Source: an uncultured Opitutaceae bacterium (GTDB lineage Bacteria > Verrucomicrobiota > Verrucomicrobiia > Opitutales > Opitutaceae). Taken from it: a stretch of DNA of 7,164 nt. The stretch's first letter is position 1; each line of letters opens with the position of its first letter. The stretch covers positions 1 to 7,164 of the forward strand of contig CAISJA010000375.1 in assembly GCA_903885525.1 (NCBI GenBank), given 5' to 3'. Below are positions 1 through 6,165 of this stretch, piece by piece. A program made the position numbers and the translations under genes. The notes under the pieces are model-generated. The model saw only the letters and a list, made by a program, of their open reading frames with translations, did no database searches and had not been told where the DNA came from.

Positions 1-15
1 CGGTCGCGGGCGAGC
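1..15. repeat. Terminal 15-bp direct repeat, left copy
   Basis: CGGTCGCGGGCGAGC, identical to bases 7150-7164. On the minus strand it encodes L-A-R-D-R within RodA. Its outer limit is unknown because the window starts here. Confidence 0.9.
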
Positions 16-1028
16 CCGGCGATCCGTATTCCGTTCCACAACACCACGCCAAACAGTCCGATGACGGTGATGCTTCCCAAAAATCCCTTCTCCTCCGCGA
101 TGACGGAGAAGATGAAGTCGTTGTGCGCGATGGCGCGCGGCAGGTACCCGAGCTTGGCCTGCGTGCCCTCGGTCCAGCCCTTGCCGGCGAAGCCGCCGGA
201 GCCGACGGAGATGAGCGACTGGCGCTGGTTCCAGCCGATGCCCATGGGGTCGATCTTGTCGGGGGCGACGAAGGCGAGGATGCGGTTGCGCTGGTAATCG
301 TGGAGGGGCAGGAACGAATGCGCCTCGTAGGCGCCCTTGTCGTTCGTCGGTGACAAATTATTCTCCTCCAGAAACTTGTCATACTGCCAGGTGTCGAGGG
401 CGACGATCCCGACGAGCAGGGCAAACACCCCCACGGCCGCGGCGAAAAAACGCAGCGACAGGTTGGAAACGAAGAGCATCGCAAACACCATGGGGGCAAT
501 GACCAGGGCCGTGCCGAGGTCGGGTTCCAAGATGATGAACAGCATGGGCAAACCCGCAGCAAGTGCCAATTTGATGAGAGTGGCGAGCGACTCGCGCACG
601 CCGCCCATCTTGGCCCCGGTCAGGATGGAGGCGGTGATGATGAGCACGGCCAGCTTGGCGCTTTCCGAGGGCTGGAAGGAGGCCGGCCCGAAATCGATCC
701 AGCGCCGCGCCCCCATACGGGCGACGCCGATGCCGGGGATGAGGACGAGCAGCAGCAGAATGAGGCTGGCGAGGTACACCCAGTGGGCCCAGCGCAGCCA
801 CAGCCGGTAGTCGAGCAGGGAGACGGCGGTGTAGAGGGCGGCCGCCAGGCCCAGCCAGACGATTTGCTGCGTCCATTGCGCGCGGCCGCTGGCGAGCTGG
901 GCGCTGTAGATAAAGAAGACCCCGAAGGTGGCCAGCCCCACCAGACAGACAGGCGTGATCCAGTCCGACCGCTCGCGCGTCGTGACTTTGAAAAATTGGC
1001 GGAGATCGAGGCTTGGGCTGGCTTTCAC
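1..1028 (-). CDS. rodA: RodA, SEDS-family peptidoglycan glycosyltransferase (3' end cut by window edge)
   Basis: Integral membrane SEDS glycosyltransferase that polymerises lipid II during lateral cell-wall growth, normally with a class B PBP and MreBCD. The minus-strand frame is open from a GTG at 1028-1026 to base 1, giving 342 residues (M-K-A-S-P-S-L-D-L-R...). Visible SEDS hallmarks are GARRWIDFG at residues 107-114 followed by FQPSESAK (118-125), EPDLGTA (168-174), QRNR then WNQRQS (246-271), GSGGFAGKGW (276-285), GTQ (288-290) and HNDFIFSVIAEE (302-313). Asp304 matches the catalytic Asp of E. coli RodA, but the usual H-T-D reads H-N-D. Several hydrophobic segments begin near residue 24. 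Relative to E. coli RodA as I recall it, the loop near residues 222-240 looks longer. The last 30-60 residues, with the P-F-L-S-Y-G-G region, lie outside. The start is the first suitable codon before the hydrophobic domain and has no good Shine-Dalgarno. FtsW is the alternative; the overall pattern fits RodA better. Confidence 0.9.
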   Translation of the reverse strand, partial: MKASPSLDLRQFFKVTTRERSDWITPVCLVGLATFGVFFIYSAQLASGRAQWTQQIVWLGLAAALYTAVSLLDYRLWLRWAHWVYLASLILLLLVLIPGIGVARMGARRWIDFGPASFQPSESAKLAVLIITASILTGAKMGGVRESLATLIKLALAAGLPMLFIILEPDLGTALVIAPMVFAMLFVSNLSLRFFAAAVGVFALLVGIVALDTWQYDKFLEENNLSPTNDKGAYEAHSFLPLHDYQRNRILAFVAPDKIDPMGIGWNQRQSLISVGSGGFAGKGWTEGTQAKLGYLPRAIAHNDFIFSVIAEEKGFLGSITVIGLFGVVLWNGIRIAGLARD

Positions 1029-1273
1029 AGGGGGAGACCGCCACTCAACACGACTTGGCCCGCCGTGCAAGGTTGCAGCAGGCGGGAGGGCGGCAAACCC
1101 ACGGATGGGCCGGCCGGTAGCGGAGGCGCAGCGGGGCGGAACGGGTCCGGATCGGACCGGATCCGCGCGTCCCGGCGCGGGCGGCAGGCGGGCGCAAGCC
1201 AAGCGGGGTTCGGGGCGGCGGCGGCGGGGGCGGCGGCGCGCCCGGGCGTCCCCCCGGCGGACGGAGCCGGGTG
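1029..1273. other. Gap between the M28 peptidase and rodA
   Basis: These 245 bases contain no convincing gene; frames here are open only because the sequence is extremely GC-rich. On the minus strand, just after the M28 stop, is a 6-bp hairpin (CCCGGC 1253-1258 with GCCGGG 1266-1271, 7-base loop) without a T-tract, so it is at best a weak terminator. Next is a G-rich stretch on the plus strand (1204-1240: G runs at 1204-1207, 1212-1215 and 1226-1230 plus GGC triplets). CCGGATC occurs twice, 10 bases apart (1147-1153, 1157-1163). TGCAA-GG-TTGCA (1066-1077) is a small inverted repeat about 40-50 bases upstream of rodA. No confident rodA promoter was found; read-through from the M28 gene is possible. 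Confidence 0.5.
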
Positions 1274-2731
1274 TTACAGCCCGTGCTGGTCGACGAGGTA
1301 GACGAGGGCGGCCATGGCGGCGGCACCGAGCTGCAGCTCGCGCGGGTGCACTTTGTCGATGCTGTCGATGGCGGTGTGGTGGTAGTCGAAGTATTTCTGG
1401 GAGTCGGGCGTCAACCCGGCCACGGTGTAGCCGTAGCGGAGGAGCGGGCTGACATCGGCGCCGCCGCTGCCAAAGTGGAAGTCGAAGATGCCGTAGGGCT
1501 CGAACAGCGCCTTCCACCGCTGGGCGCGGAGGTGGGCGTCGCCGGCCGGATTGCCGAGGTTGAAGCCGCGCGGGGCGAAGCCGCCGTTGTCGGTCTCCAG
1601 GGCGAGGAGGTGGACTTCCTTCTTGTCGCCGACGATCCGGGCGTATTCGGCCGCGCCGCGCAGGCCGTTTTCCTCGTTGGCGAAGAGCACGCAGCGGATG
1701 GTGTGCTTCGGCACGTAGCCGGTGGCCTTGAGGAGGCGGAGGACGTCGATCGATTCGAGGCAGCCGGCGCCGTCGTCGTGGGCCCCGGGGGCAATATCCC
1801 AGGAATCGAGGTGGCCGCCGATGGCGATGATCTGCTTGGGGTGCTCGGAGCCCAGGAGCTCGCCGAGGACGTTGAACGAGGGGGAATCCTCGAACCAGGT
1901 GGAATGGATCGTGAGGGTGACGCGGAGCGAGGGATCGGCCCGGAGCAGGGTGCTGAGGCGGTCGGCCGCGACCGTGCTGAGGGCGGCGGCCGGGAGGCGC
2001 GGCACATCCGGCAGGTAGGTGGTGGCCCCGGTGTGGGGGATGTCGTCGTGGGCGAGGGTGAGCGAGCGGGTGAGCACGCCGACGGCGCCGTGCCGGGCGG
2101 CTTCGGCGGGGCCGCGGTTACGGGCATCGCCCGCTTCGCCGTAGGCCTTGCCGGTGCTGGCGTAGGCCGGGTTCATCGGCCGGTTGAAGAAGACGATCTT
2201 GCCCTGCACGTCCGCGGTCTTGAGCTCGTCCAGGGAGTGCAGCTCGACGACGGCGGCGGTCAGGCCGTCGGGGGCGGTGGGAACAGAGCCGCCAAGGGCG
2301 AGGGCGGTGAAAGCCTCGGCCCGGCCGCTGGGCGCGGCGGGCGCCAGGCGGACGGATTCCTGCGGGCCGCGCTCCCAATGCGGGACCATCACCGGCTGCA
2401 ACTCCGTGCGGTCGGCACCCTGGCGGGCGAGAAGGGCGCGGGCCCATTCCGCCGCGGCGTTGAGCTTGGCGGAGCCGGCGAGCCGGCCGGGGAATTTTTC
2501 GCACAGTTCCCGCAGCTGGGCGTAGGAGGGATCGTCCACCAGGGCGGCTCCGTAGAGGCGCTGGAGCATCAGTTCATCCGGGCTGGGGGCGGGGGCGATG
2601 GCACCGGTCGCGGGGGCAGGGTGGAGCGGCACTTCGGGCGGCGGGGCGGCGGCGGGAAGCTGAGCCGCCGCCGCCGCCAGGGAAAAAAACGCGGAGAGGA
2701 CCAGGGAGCGGCGGGCGAAAGGAAGGCGCAT
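1274..2731 (-). CDS. Secreted M28 metallopeptidase, carboxypeptidase Q-like
   Basis: Zinc-dependent exopeptidase of family M28, probably a periplasmic or extracellular dipeptidase/aminopeptidase like carboxypeptidase Q. The 485-residue protein starts with a signal peptide (M-R-L-P-F-A-R-R-S-L then a Leu/Ala-rich core to about residue 27). A PA-domain-like insert spans roughly 130-270 (D-V-Q-G-K-I-V-F-F at 174-182; R-H-G-A-V-G-V-L at 213-220). The catalytic domain shows the expected residues: H307 and D309 in GGHLDSWD, bridging D319 in GAHDDGAG, catalytic E353 and zinc ligand E354 in ANEENG, D381 in LETDNGG, and H452 in HHTAID. All ligands are present, so it should be active. The frame is open 101 codons further upstream into the neighbouring S46 gene; I chose the ATG at 2731 because the signal peptide begins there and the extension is low-complexity. 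No Shine-Dalgarno is visible. It is divergent from the S46 peptidase, suggesting a shared peptide-degradation role. Exact substrate is unknown. Confidence 0.92.
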   Translation of the reverse strand: MRLPFARRSLVLSAFFSLAAAAAQLPAAAPPPEVPLHPAPATGAIAPAPSPDELMLQRLYGAALVDDPSYAQLRELCEKFPGRLAGSAKLNAAAEWARALLARQGADRTELQPVMVPHWERGPQESVRLAPAAPSGRAEAFTALALGGSVPTAPDGLTAAVVELHSLDELKTADVQGKIVFFNRPMNPAYASTGKAYGEAGDARNRGPAEAARHGAVGVLTRSLTLAHDDIPHTGATTYLPDVPRLPAAALSTVAADRLSTLLRADPSLRVTLTIHSTWFEDSPSFNVLGELLGSEHPKQIIAIGGHLDSWDIAPGAHDDGAGCLESIDVLRLLKATGYVPKHTIRCVLFANEENGLRGAAEYARIVGDKKEVHLLALETDNGGFAPRGFNLGNPAGDAHLRAQRWKALFEPYGIFDFHFGSGGADVSPLLRYGYTVAGLTPDSQKYFDYHHTAIDSIDKVHPRELQLGAAAMAALVYLVDQHGL

Positions 2732-2768
2732 GGGCACAGGTTTGCCAGGATGTATCCGGTGGCAAGCG

Positions 2769-2778
2769 GTGAGTGCCC
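2769..2778 (+). repeat. Direct repeat GTGAGTGCCC, copy 1
   Basis: Exact 10-base match to 2893-2902 in the same orientation, 124 bases apart, close to the M28 start. Possible operator half of a divergent promoter; no known regulator is recognised. Confidence 0.3.
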
Positions 2779-2892
2779 GCCCGGCTGCGCCCGCCGGGAG
2801 GGGGGAGCGGCCGGGCGCTAATAACCGCCCTCCGCCGCCCTTGTGACTGTGCGGCCCGGCGCTTTGCCGTTGATCCGCTGCGGCTGATCGGA

Positions 2893-2902
2893 GTGAGTGC
2901 CC
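2893..2902 (+). repeat. Direct repeat GTGAGTGCCC, copy 2
   Basis: Second exact copy, 16 bases before the S46 start codon. A protein bound here would probably interfere with initiation of the S46 transcript, if the site is real. Confidence 0.3.
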
Positions 2903-2918
2903 CCTTTCCCCGCCGCCC

Positions 2919-4988
2919 ATGAAACTCCCCCGTTGTTTTTCCGCCGCCGGCCTCCTGGCGGTTTTCGTCCTGCCGATCCTGCGCGCCGATGATGGCATGT
3001 GGCTGCCGAACCAGCCCCCGCTGGCCGAGCTCAAGTCGCGCTACGGCTTTGCTCCGGGCCCGGCCTGGTTCGAACACGTGCAGAAAGCGGCGGTCCGCTT
3101 CAACAACGGCGGGTCGGGCTCCTTCGCCACCGCCGACGGGCTGATCATCACCAACCACCACGTCGCCCACGACGCCATCTACAAGCTCAGCACGCAGGAG
3201 CACGATTTTGTGCGCGACGGCTTCCTGGCGCGGACCCGCGCCGAGGAGCGGCGCTGCGTGGACCTGGAGCTGAATGTCCTCTGGGAGATCGAAAATGTCA
3301 CCGACCGCGTCAACGCGGCGGTGGCCCCGGGCCTGGCGGCCGAGCCCGCGCGTGCCGCCCGCAACGCCGTGAAGGCCGCCCTGGAGCAGGAGTCCTTCGA
3401 GCGGACCGGGCTGCGCAGCGATGTCGTGACCCTCTACCAGGGGGCGCAGTACCATCTCTACCGCTACAAACGCTACACCGACGTGCGGCTGGTCTTCGCC
3501 CCGGAGGAGCAGGCGGCCTTTTTTGGCGGCGACCCCGACAATTTCGAATACCCCCGCTACAACCTCGATTTTGCCCTGGTCCGCGCCTATGAGAACGGCG
3601 CGCCGGCCCGGGTCCCGCATTTTCTGCGCTGGAATCCTGCCGGCGTGGCCGAGGGCGACCTGGTCTTTCTCGCCGGGCATCCCGGCTCCACCCAGCGCCT
3701 GATCACCCTGGCCGAGCTGGAGTTTGCCCGCGACGTGCAGGTGCCGCTGGCGTTGCGCCTCCTGAAGAGCCGCGAGGTGCTGCTGACCGGCTACGCCCTG
3801 CGCTCCGAGGAAAACGCCCGCCGCGCCCAGCACGAGCTGCGCAGCATCGCCAACAGCCGCAAGGTGTACGACGGGCGCATGGCCGGCCTGCTCGACCCCG
3901 CGTTGCTCGCGGCAAAGCGCGCCGAGGAGGAGACGCTCCGCCGGTTCGCCGCCGACCAGCCCGGCCTCGGTGCCGCCGATGCCTGGGACCGGATCGCCGC
4001 CGCCCAGCAGGCCATCGCCGCGCAGACCGTGCGCCAGACCTTCCTGGAGACGCAGGGCTTCAACTCCACGCTCTTTGGTTTTGCCCGCCGGCTCGTGCGC
4101 GCCGCCGCCGAACGCGCGAAGCCCAACGGCGACCGGCTCCCCGAGTACCGCGACTCCGCCCGGACCACGCTGGAGCTTGGCCTCTTTTCCGCCGAGCCGG
4201 TTTACGACGATTTTGAGATTCTCAAGTTGACGCACGCCCTCACGCTCCTGGCGGAGGAGCTGGGCGCCAACGATCCCGTGGTGCTGGCCGCCCTCGGCGG
4301 GCAGGCCCCGGACGCGCGCGCCACCGCCCTGGTGCGCGGCACGAAGCTGCGGGACGTGGCCGCGCGGCGCGCCCTCTATGCCCGGACGGCGGCCGAGCTG
4401 GCGCAGTCCGACGACCCCATGATCGCCCTGGCCCTCGCCCTGGATGCCCCCGCCCGTGCCGTGCGCCGGACGGTCGAGGCCCAGGGCGAGGTGAAGGAGC
4501 AGGCCCATGCCCGCATCGCCAAGGTGCGTTATGCCAAGGACGGCGACCGCACCGCGCCTGACGCCACCTTCACGCTGCGCCTTTCGTATGGCACGGTGCG
4601 CGGCTTCGCCGACGGCGGCGGGCCGGTGCCGGCGTTCACCACCCTGGGCGGCATCTTCACCCGCGCCGAGGAGCACCACCAGCAGCCGCCCTTTGACCTG
4701 CCCGCCCGCTGGCCGGGGGCGCGCGCCCGGCTGAATCTGGCCACGCCCTTCAACTTCATCTCCACCAGCTATTGCATCGGCGGCAATTCCGGCAGCCCGA
4801 CGGTCAATCGCGCCGGGGAATTCGTCGGCCTCGTCTTCGACGGCAACCTCGACACGCTCGTGTGGAACTACGTTTACAGCGACCGCCGCGGCCGCGCCCT
4901 CTCGGTCGACGTGCGCGCCATCCTGGAGGCGCTGCGCCAAATCTACGGTGCCGAACCCCTCGCCGCCGAGCTGACCAGGGGCAATTGA
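2919..4988 (+). CDS. Secreted S46-family dipeptidyl peptidase (DPP7/DPP11 type)
   Basis: Serine exopeptidase that removes dipeptides from peptide N-termini; family members act in the periplasm or at the cell surface. The 689-residue protein, near the usual S46 length of about 700, has a signal peptide (residues 1-23, ending L-R-A) followed by the family N-terminus DDGMW (24-28). The chymotrypsin-like triad is visible: H81 in TNHHVAHDAI, D217 in PRYNLDFALV after FFGGDPDNFEYP, and S624 in GGNSGSPTVN. N312 in ANSRKVYDG (311-319) fits the conserved Asn region that holds the substrate N-terminus. Gly642, 18 residues after the catalytic Ser in FDGN, matches the Gly of DPP7 rather than the Arg of DPP11, so hydrophobic rather than acidic P1 residues are expected (family knowledge plus inference). 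The usual NHHC reads NHHV. A long alpha-helical segment fills about 280-540. The ATG at 2919 is supported by the signal peptide. Divergent partner: the M28 gene. Confidence 0.95.
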   Translation: MKLPRCFSAAGLLAVFVLPILRADDGMWLPNQPPLAELKSRYGFAPGPAWFEHVQKAAVRFNNGGSGSFATADGLIITNHHVAHDAIYKLSTQEHDFVRDGFLARTRAEERRCVDLELNVLWEIENVTDRVNAAVAPGLAAEPARAARNAVKAALEQESFERTGLRSDVVTLYQGAQYHLYRYKRYTDVRLVFAPEEQAAFFGGDPDNFEYPRYNLDFALVRAYENGAPARVPHFLRWNPAGVAEGDLVFLAGHPGSTQRLITLAELEFARDVQVPLALRLLKSREVLLTGYALRSEENARRAQHELRSIANSRKVYDGRMAGLLDPALLAAKRAEEETLRRFAADQPGLGAADAWDRIAAAQQAIAAQTVRQTFLETQGFNSTLFGFARRLVRAAAERAKPNGDRLPEYRDSARTTLELGLFSAEPVYDDFEILKLTHALTLLAEELGANDPVVLAALGGQAPDARATALVRGTKLRDVAARRALYARTAAELAQSDDPMIALALALDAPARAVRRTVEAQGEVKEQAHARIAKVRYAKDGDRTAPDATFTLRLSYGTVRGFADGGGPVPAFTTLGGIFTRAEEHHQQPPFDLPARWPGARARLNLATPFNFISTSYCIGGNSGSPTVNRAGEFVGLVFDGNLDTLVWNYVYSDRRGRALSVDVRAILEALRQIYGAEPLAAELTRGN

Positions 4989-5040
4989 CCAGCTGGAGCC
5001 GATGAACGCCAGTCGCTTGCCCTTGACTCGCTCTTCCCAA

Positions 5041-5096
5041 TCTGGCGGAAAATAATGGATTGCCAGTGCCACTGGCGTTGGCTTGCTTCCGCCGGA
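5041..5096. repeat. Nested inverted repeats upstream of the csgG-like gene
   Basis: The outer arms TCTGGCGGAA (5041-5050) and TTCCGCCGGA (5087-5096) pair over 10 bp with one G-T wobble. Inside lies a perfect 15-base palindrome, GCCAGTGCCACTGGC (5062-5076). In RNA this could give a closing stem with an inner hairpin; in DNA the palindrome could be an operator for a dimeric regulator. It starts 85 bases before the csgG-like start codon. Confidence 0.6.
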
Positions 5097-5105
5097 GATT
5101 GCTGA
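5055..5105 (+). CDS. Possible 16-residue leader peptide
   Basis: ATG at 5055 opens a 16-codon frame, MDCQCHWRWLASAGDC, ending in TGA 20 bases before the csgG-like start. GGCGGA (5044-5049) sits 5 bases upstream as a weak Shine-Dalgarno. It overlaps the inverted repeats, so its Cys/Trp content may simply reflect the palindrome. Frames this short are common by chance; recorded because of its position and because the next gene lacks a Shine-Dalgarno. Confidence 0.15.
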   Translation: MDCQCHWRWLASAGDC

Positions 5106-5125
5106 AATCACACCACACTCCAACT

Positions 5126-5803
5126 ATGCAACTCCCCCGTCTTCTCCTCGCGAGCGTCGCCCTGCTGGGCGCATTTATATTCAGCGGCTGCGCCACGGAA
5201 ACTAACCGAGCCATCGAGACGCCCCAAGTTCGGACGGCAAATCAAATTTACCATGGGCCTAAGGCGATGGTTGCGGTTGGGAAATTTGACAATCGTTCCG
5301 CTTATATGCGTGGCATTTTTTCGGACGGGATCGACCATTTGGGAGGCCAGGCAAAAACCATACTTATCACTCACCTGCAACAGAGTGGCAGGTTTTCGGT
5401 TTTGGATCGGGAAAACCTTGATGAGATAAAGCGCGAAGCGAATTACGCTAGCCAGGAGCAGAAAATTAAGGGCGCAGAGTTTGCCATTACCGGTGATGTG
5501 ACAGAATTTGGCCGCAAAGAGATTGGCGACCAGCAGCTTTTTGGAATAGTTGGCCAAGGCAAAGTCCAGGTAGCATATGCCAAGGTGAGCCTATATTTCG
5601 TGGATGTGCATACTTCAGAAGTAGTTATGTCTGTCCAAGGCGCTGGTGAGTATGCTTTGGATAGCCGGGAAGTATTGGGTTTCGGCTCGTCTGCTGGGTA
5701 CGACTCTACGCTTAACGGGAAAGTCCTTGATTTGGCCATTCGCCAAGCGGTGGAAAAAATTACGGATGGATTCGATACAGGCAAAGTCAAACCAACCAAA
5801 TGA
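5126..5803 (+). CDS. CsgG-family outer-membrane lipoprotein
   Basis: A 225-residue member of the CsgG/HfaB family, whose E. coli member forms the nonameric outer-membrane pore that exports curli subunits. The N-terminus is a lipoprotein signal peptide with lipobox F-S-G-C at 19-22; no Asp follows the Cys, which in enterobacterial Lol rules means outer membrane. The CsgG domain runs from M48 onward: MVAVGKFDNRS (48-58), the GGQAKTIL helix (73-80), SGRFSVLDRENL (87-98), AEFAITGDVTEFGR (117-130), KVSLYFVDVHTSEVVMSV (153-170) and EYALDSREVLGFG (175-187). It is shorter than E. coli CsgG (277 residues). I chose the ATG at 5126 over the TTG at 5060 because it places the lipobox at normal depth; no Shine-Dalgarno precedes it. 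Its stop overlaps the next start (ATGA, 5800-5803). Composition is far less GC-rich than the S46 gene. No curli genes are nearby, so a curli role is not implied. Confidence 0.9.
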   Translation: MQLPRLLLASVALLGAFIFSGCATETNRAIETPQVRTANQIYHGPKAMVAVGKFDNRSAYMRGIFSDGIDHLGGQAKTILITHLQQSGRFSVLDRENLDEIKREANYASQEQKIKGAEFAITGDVTEFGRKEIGDQQLFGIVGQGKVQVAYAKVSLYFVDVHTSEVVMSVQGAGEYALDSREVLGFGSSAGYDSTLNGKVLDLAIRQAVEKITDGFDTGKVKPTK

Positions 5804-6165
5804 GTACATCTATTAAAGCACTGTTCGTTGCCATACTTGCGATTTTTATGTCAGGATGCCAGACTGCGCATCCGATATATTATTGGGGAAACTACGAAAG
5901 CGGACTCTATTCGAATTATTCTACACCCGGTAAAATGACTCCGACGGCTCAGATAGTTGCACTACAGGAGGACCTTATAAAGGCGGCAGCGGCTGGCCTT
6001 AGTCCCAATCCAGGGCTGCATGCCCAATTAGGTTCTCTCTACCTTGGCCAAGGAGATGTCGAGGCGGCACGGAAGGAATTTGAGGCAGAGAAAGCGTTGT
6101 TTCCTGAATCGTCTGCGCTCATGAATCGTTTCATTGATAAGATAAAAAAAGGTGATGCATCATGA
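5800..6165 (+). CDS. DUF4810 lipoprotein with TPR-like segment
   Basis: A 121-residue lipoprotein with lipobox M-S-G-C at 17-20 and no Asp after the Cys. The segment YYWGNYESGLYSNY (27-40) followed by P-G matches my recollection of the DUF4810 signature. Residues 72-105, containing LHAQLGSLYLGQGD and AARKEFEAEKALFPES, read as a TPR-type helix pair, a protein-protein interaction unit. The start overlaps the stop of the CsgG-family gene as ATGA and has no independent Shine-Dalgarno, so translation is probably coupled. DUF4810 proteins are typically found between a CsgG-family and a DUF799 gene, as here. It may be an adaptor or stabiliser for the partner lipoproteins; that role is inference and no biochemical function is known to me. 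Confidence 0.87.
   Translation: MSTSIKALFVAILAIFMSGCQTAHPIYYWGNYESGLYSNYSTPGKMTPTAQIVALQEDLIKAAAAGLSPNPGLHAQLGSLYLGQGDVEAARKEFEAEKALFPESSALMNRFIDKIKKGDAS
6150..6155 (+). promoter_or_regulatory. Ribosome binding site of the DUF799 gene
   Basis: AGGTGA, 6 bases before the ATG at 6162 and inside the end of the DUF4810 gene. It is the only well-placed Shine-Dalgarno in the window and supports this start alongside the ATGA overlap. Confidence 0.6.

Larger units (their letters stand above)
2732..2918. promoter_or_regulatory. Divergent upstream region of the M28 and S46 peptidase genes
   Basis: These 187 bases separate two divergent start codons and must hold, or lie close to, both promoters. No convincing -35/-10 pair is visible on either strand: AT-rich positions are few (TAATAA near 2820-2825; TTGTGA near 2841). 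The 10-base word GTGAGTGCCC occurs near both ends. Neither gene has a Shine-Dalgarno at normal spacing; GGAG at 2890-2893 is about 25 bases from the S46 start. Confidence 0.5.
4989..5125. promoter_or_regulatory. Upstream region of the lipoprotein operon
   Basis: This 137-base gap marks the step from GC-rich to lower-GC sequence. It must contain the operon promoter unless the operon is read through from the S46 gene. TTGACT at 5023-5028 is a possible -35 box, but the nearest AT-rich hexamer (AATAAT, 5051-5056) is 22 bases further, longer than the normal spacing, so the promoter is uncertain. No T-tract terminator for the S46 gene is seen. The region also holds a nested inverted repeat and a possible short leader ORF. 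Confidence 0.4.

Noticed and set aside
379..1044. 221-codon minus-strand frame overlapping rodA in another phase
   Set aside because: Arg/His/Pro-rich shadow. The neighbouring frame carries RodA motifs continuously to the window edge.
1066..1077. TGCAA-GG-TTGCA palindrome upstream of rodA as an operator
   Set aside because: A 5-bp half-site palindrome is expected by chance with moderate frequency in a 245-base gap; no regulator or promoter supports it.
1271..2821. 516-codon plus-strand frame antisense to the M28 gene
   Set aside because: Low-complexity Gly/Val/Glu-rich translation with no domain, while the opposite strand carries all M28 zinc ligands.
2732..3034. 101-codon upstream extension of the M28 gene into the S46 gene
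   Set aside because: It would bury the signal peptide and overlap the divergent S46 start. The ATG at 2731 directly precedes a standard signal peptide.
2574..5123. 849-codon open frame on the minus strand, antisense to the whole S46 gene
   Set aside because: The S46 protein has a full catalytic triad and signal peptide on the plus strand. The antisense frame is Gly/Ala/Arg-rich without recognisable motifs, as expected in GC-rich DNA with few stop codons.
5060..5125. 22-codon N-terminal extension of the CsgG-family protein from a TTG
   Set aside because: It would move the lipobox to residue 44, too deep for a lipoprotein signal peptide, and runs through the inverted repeat.
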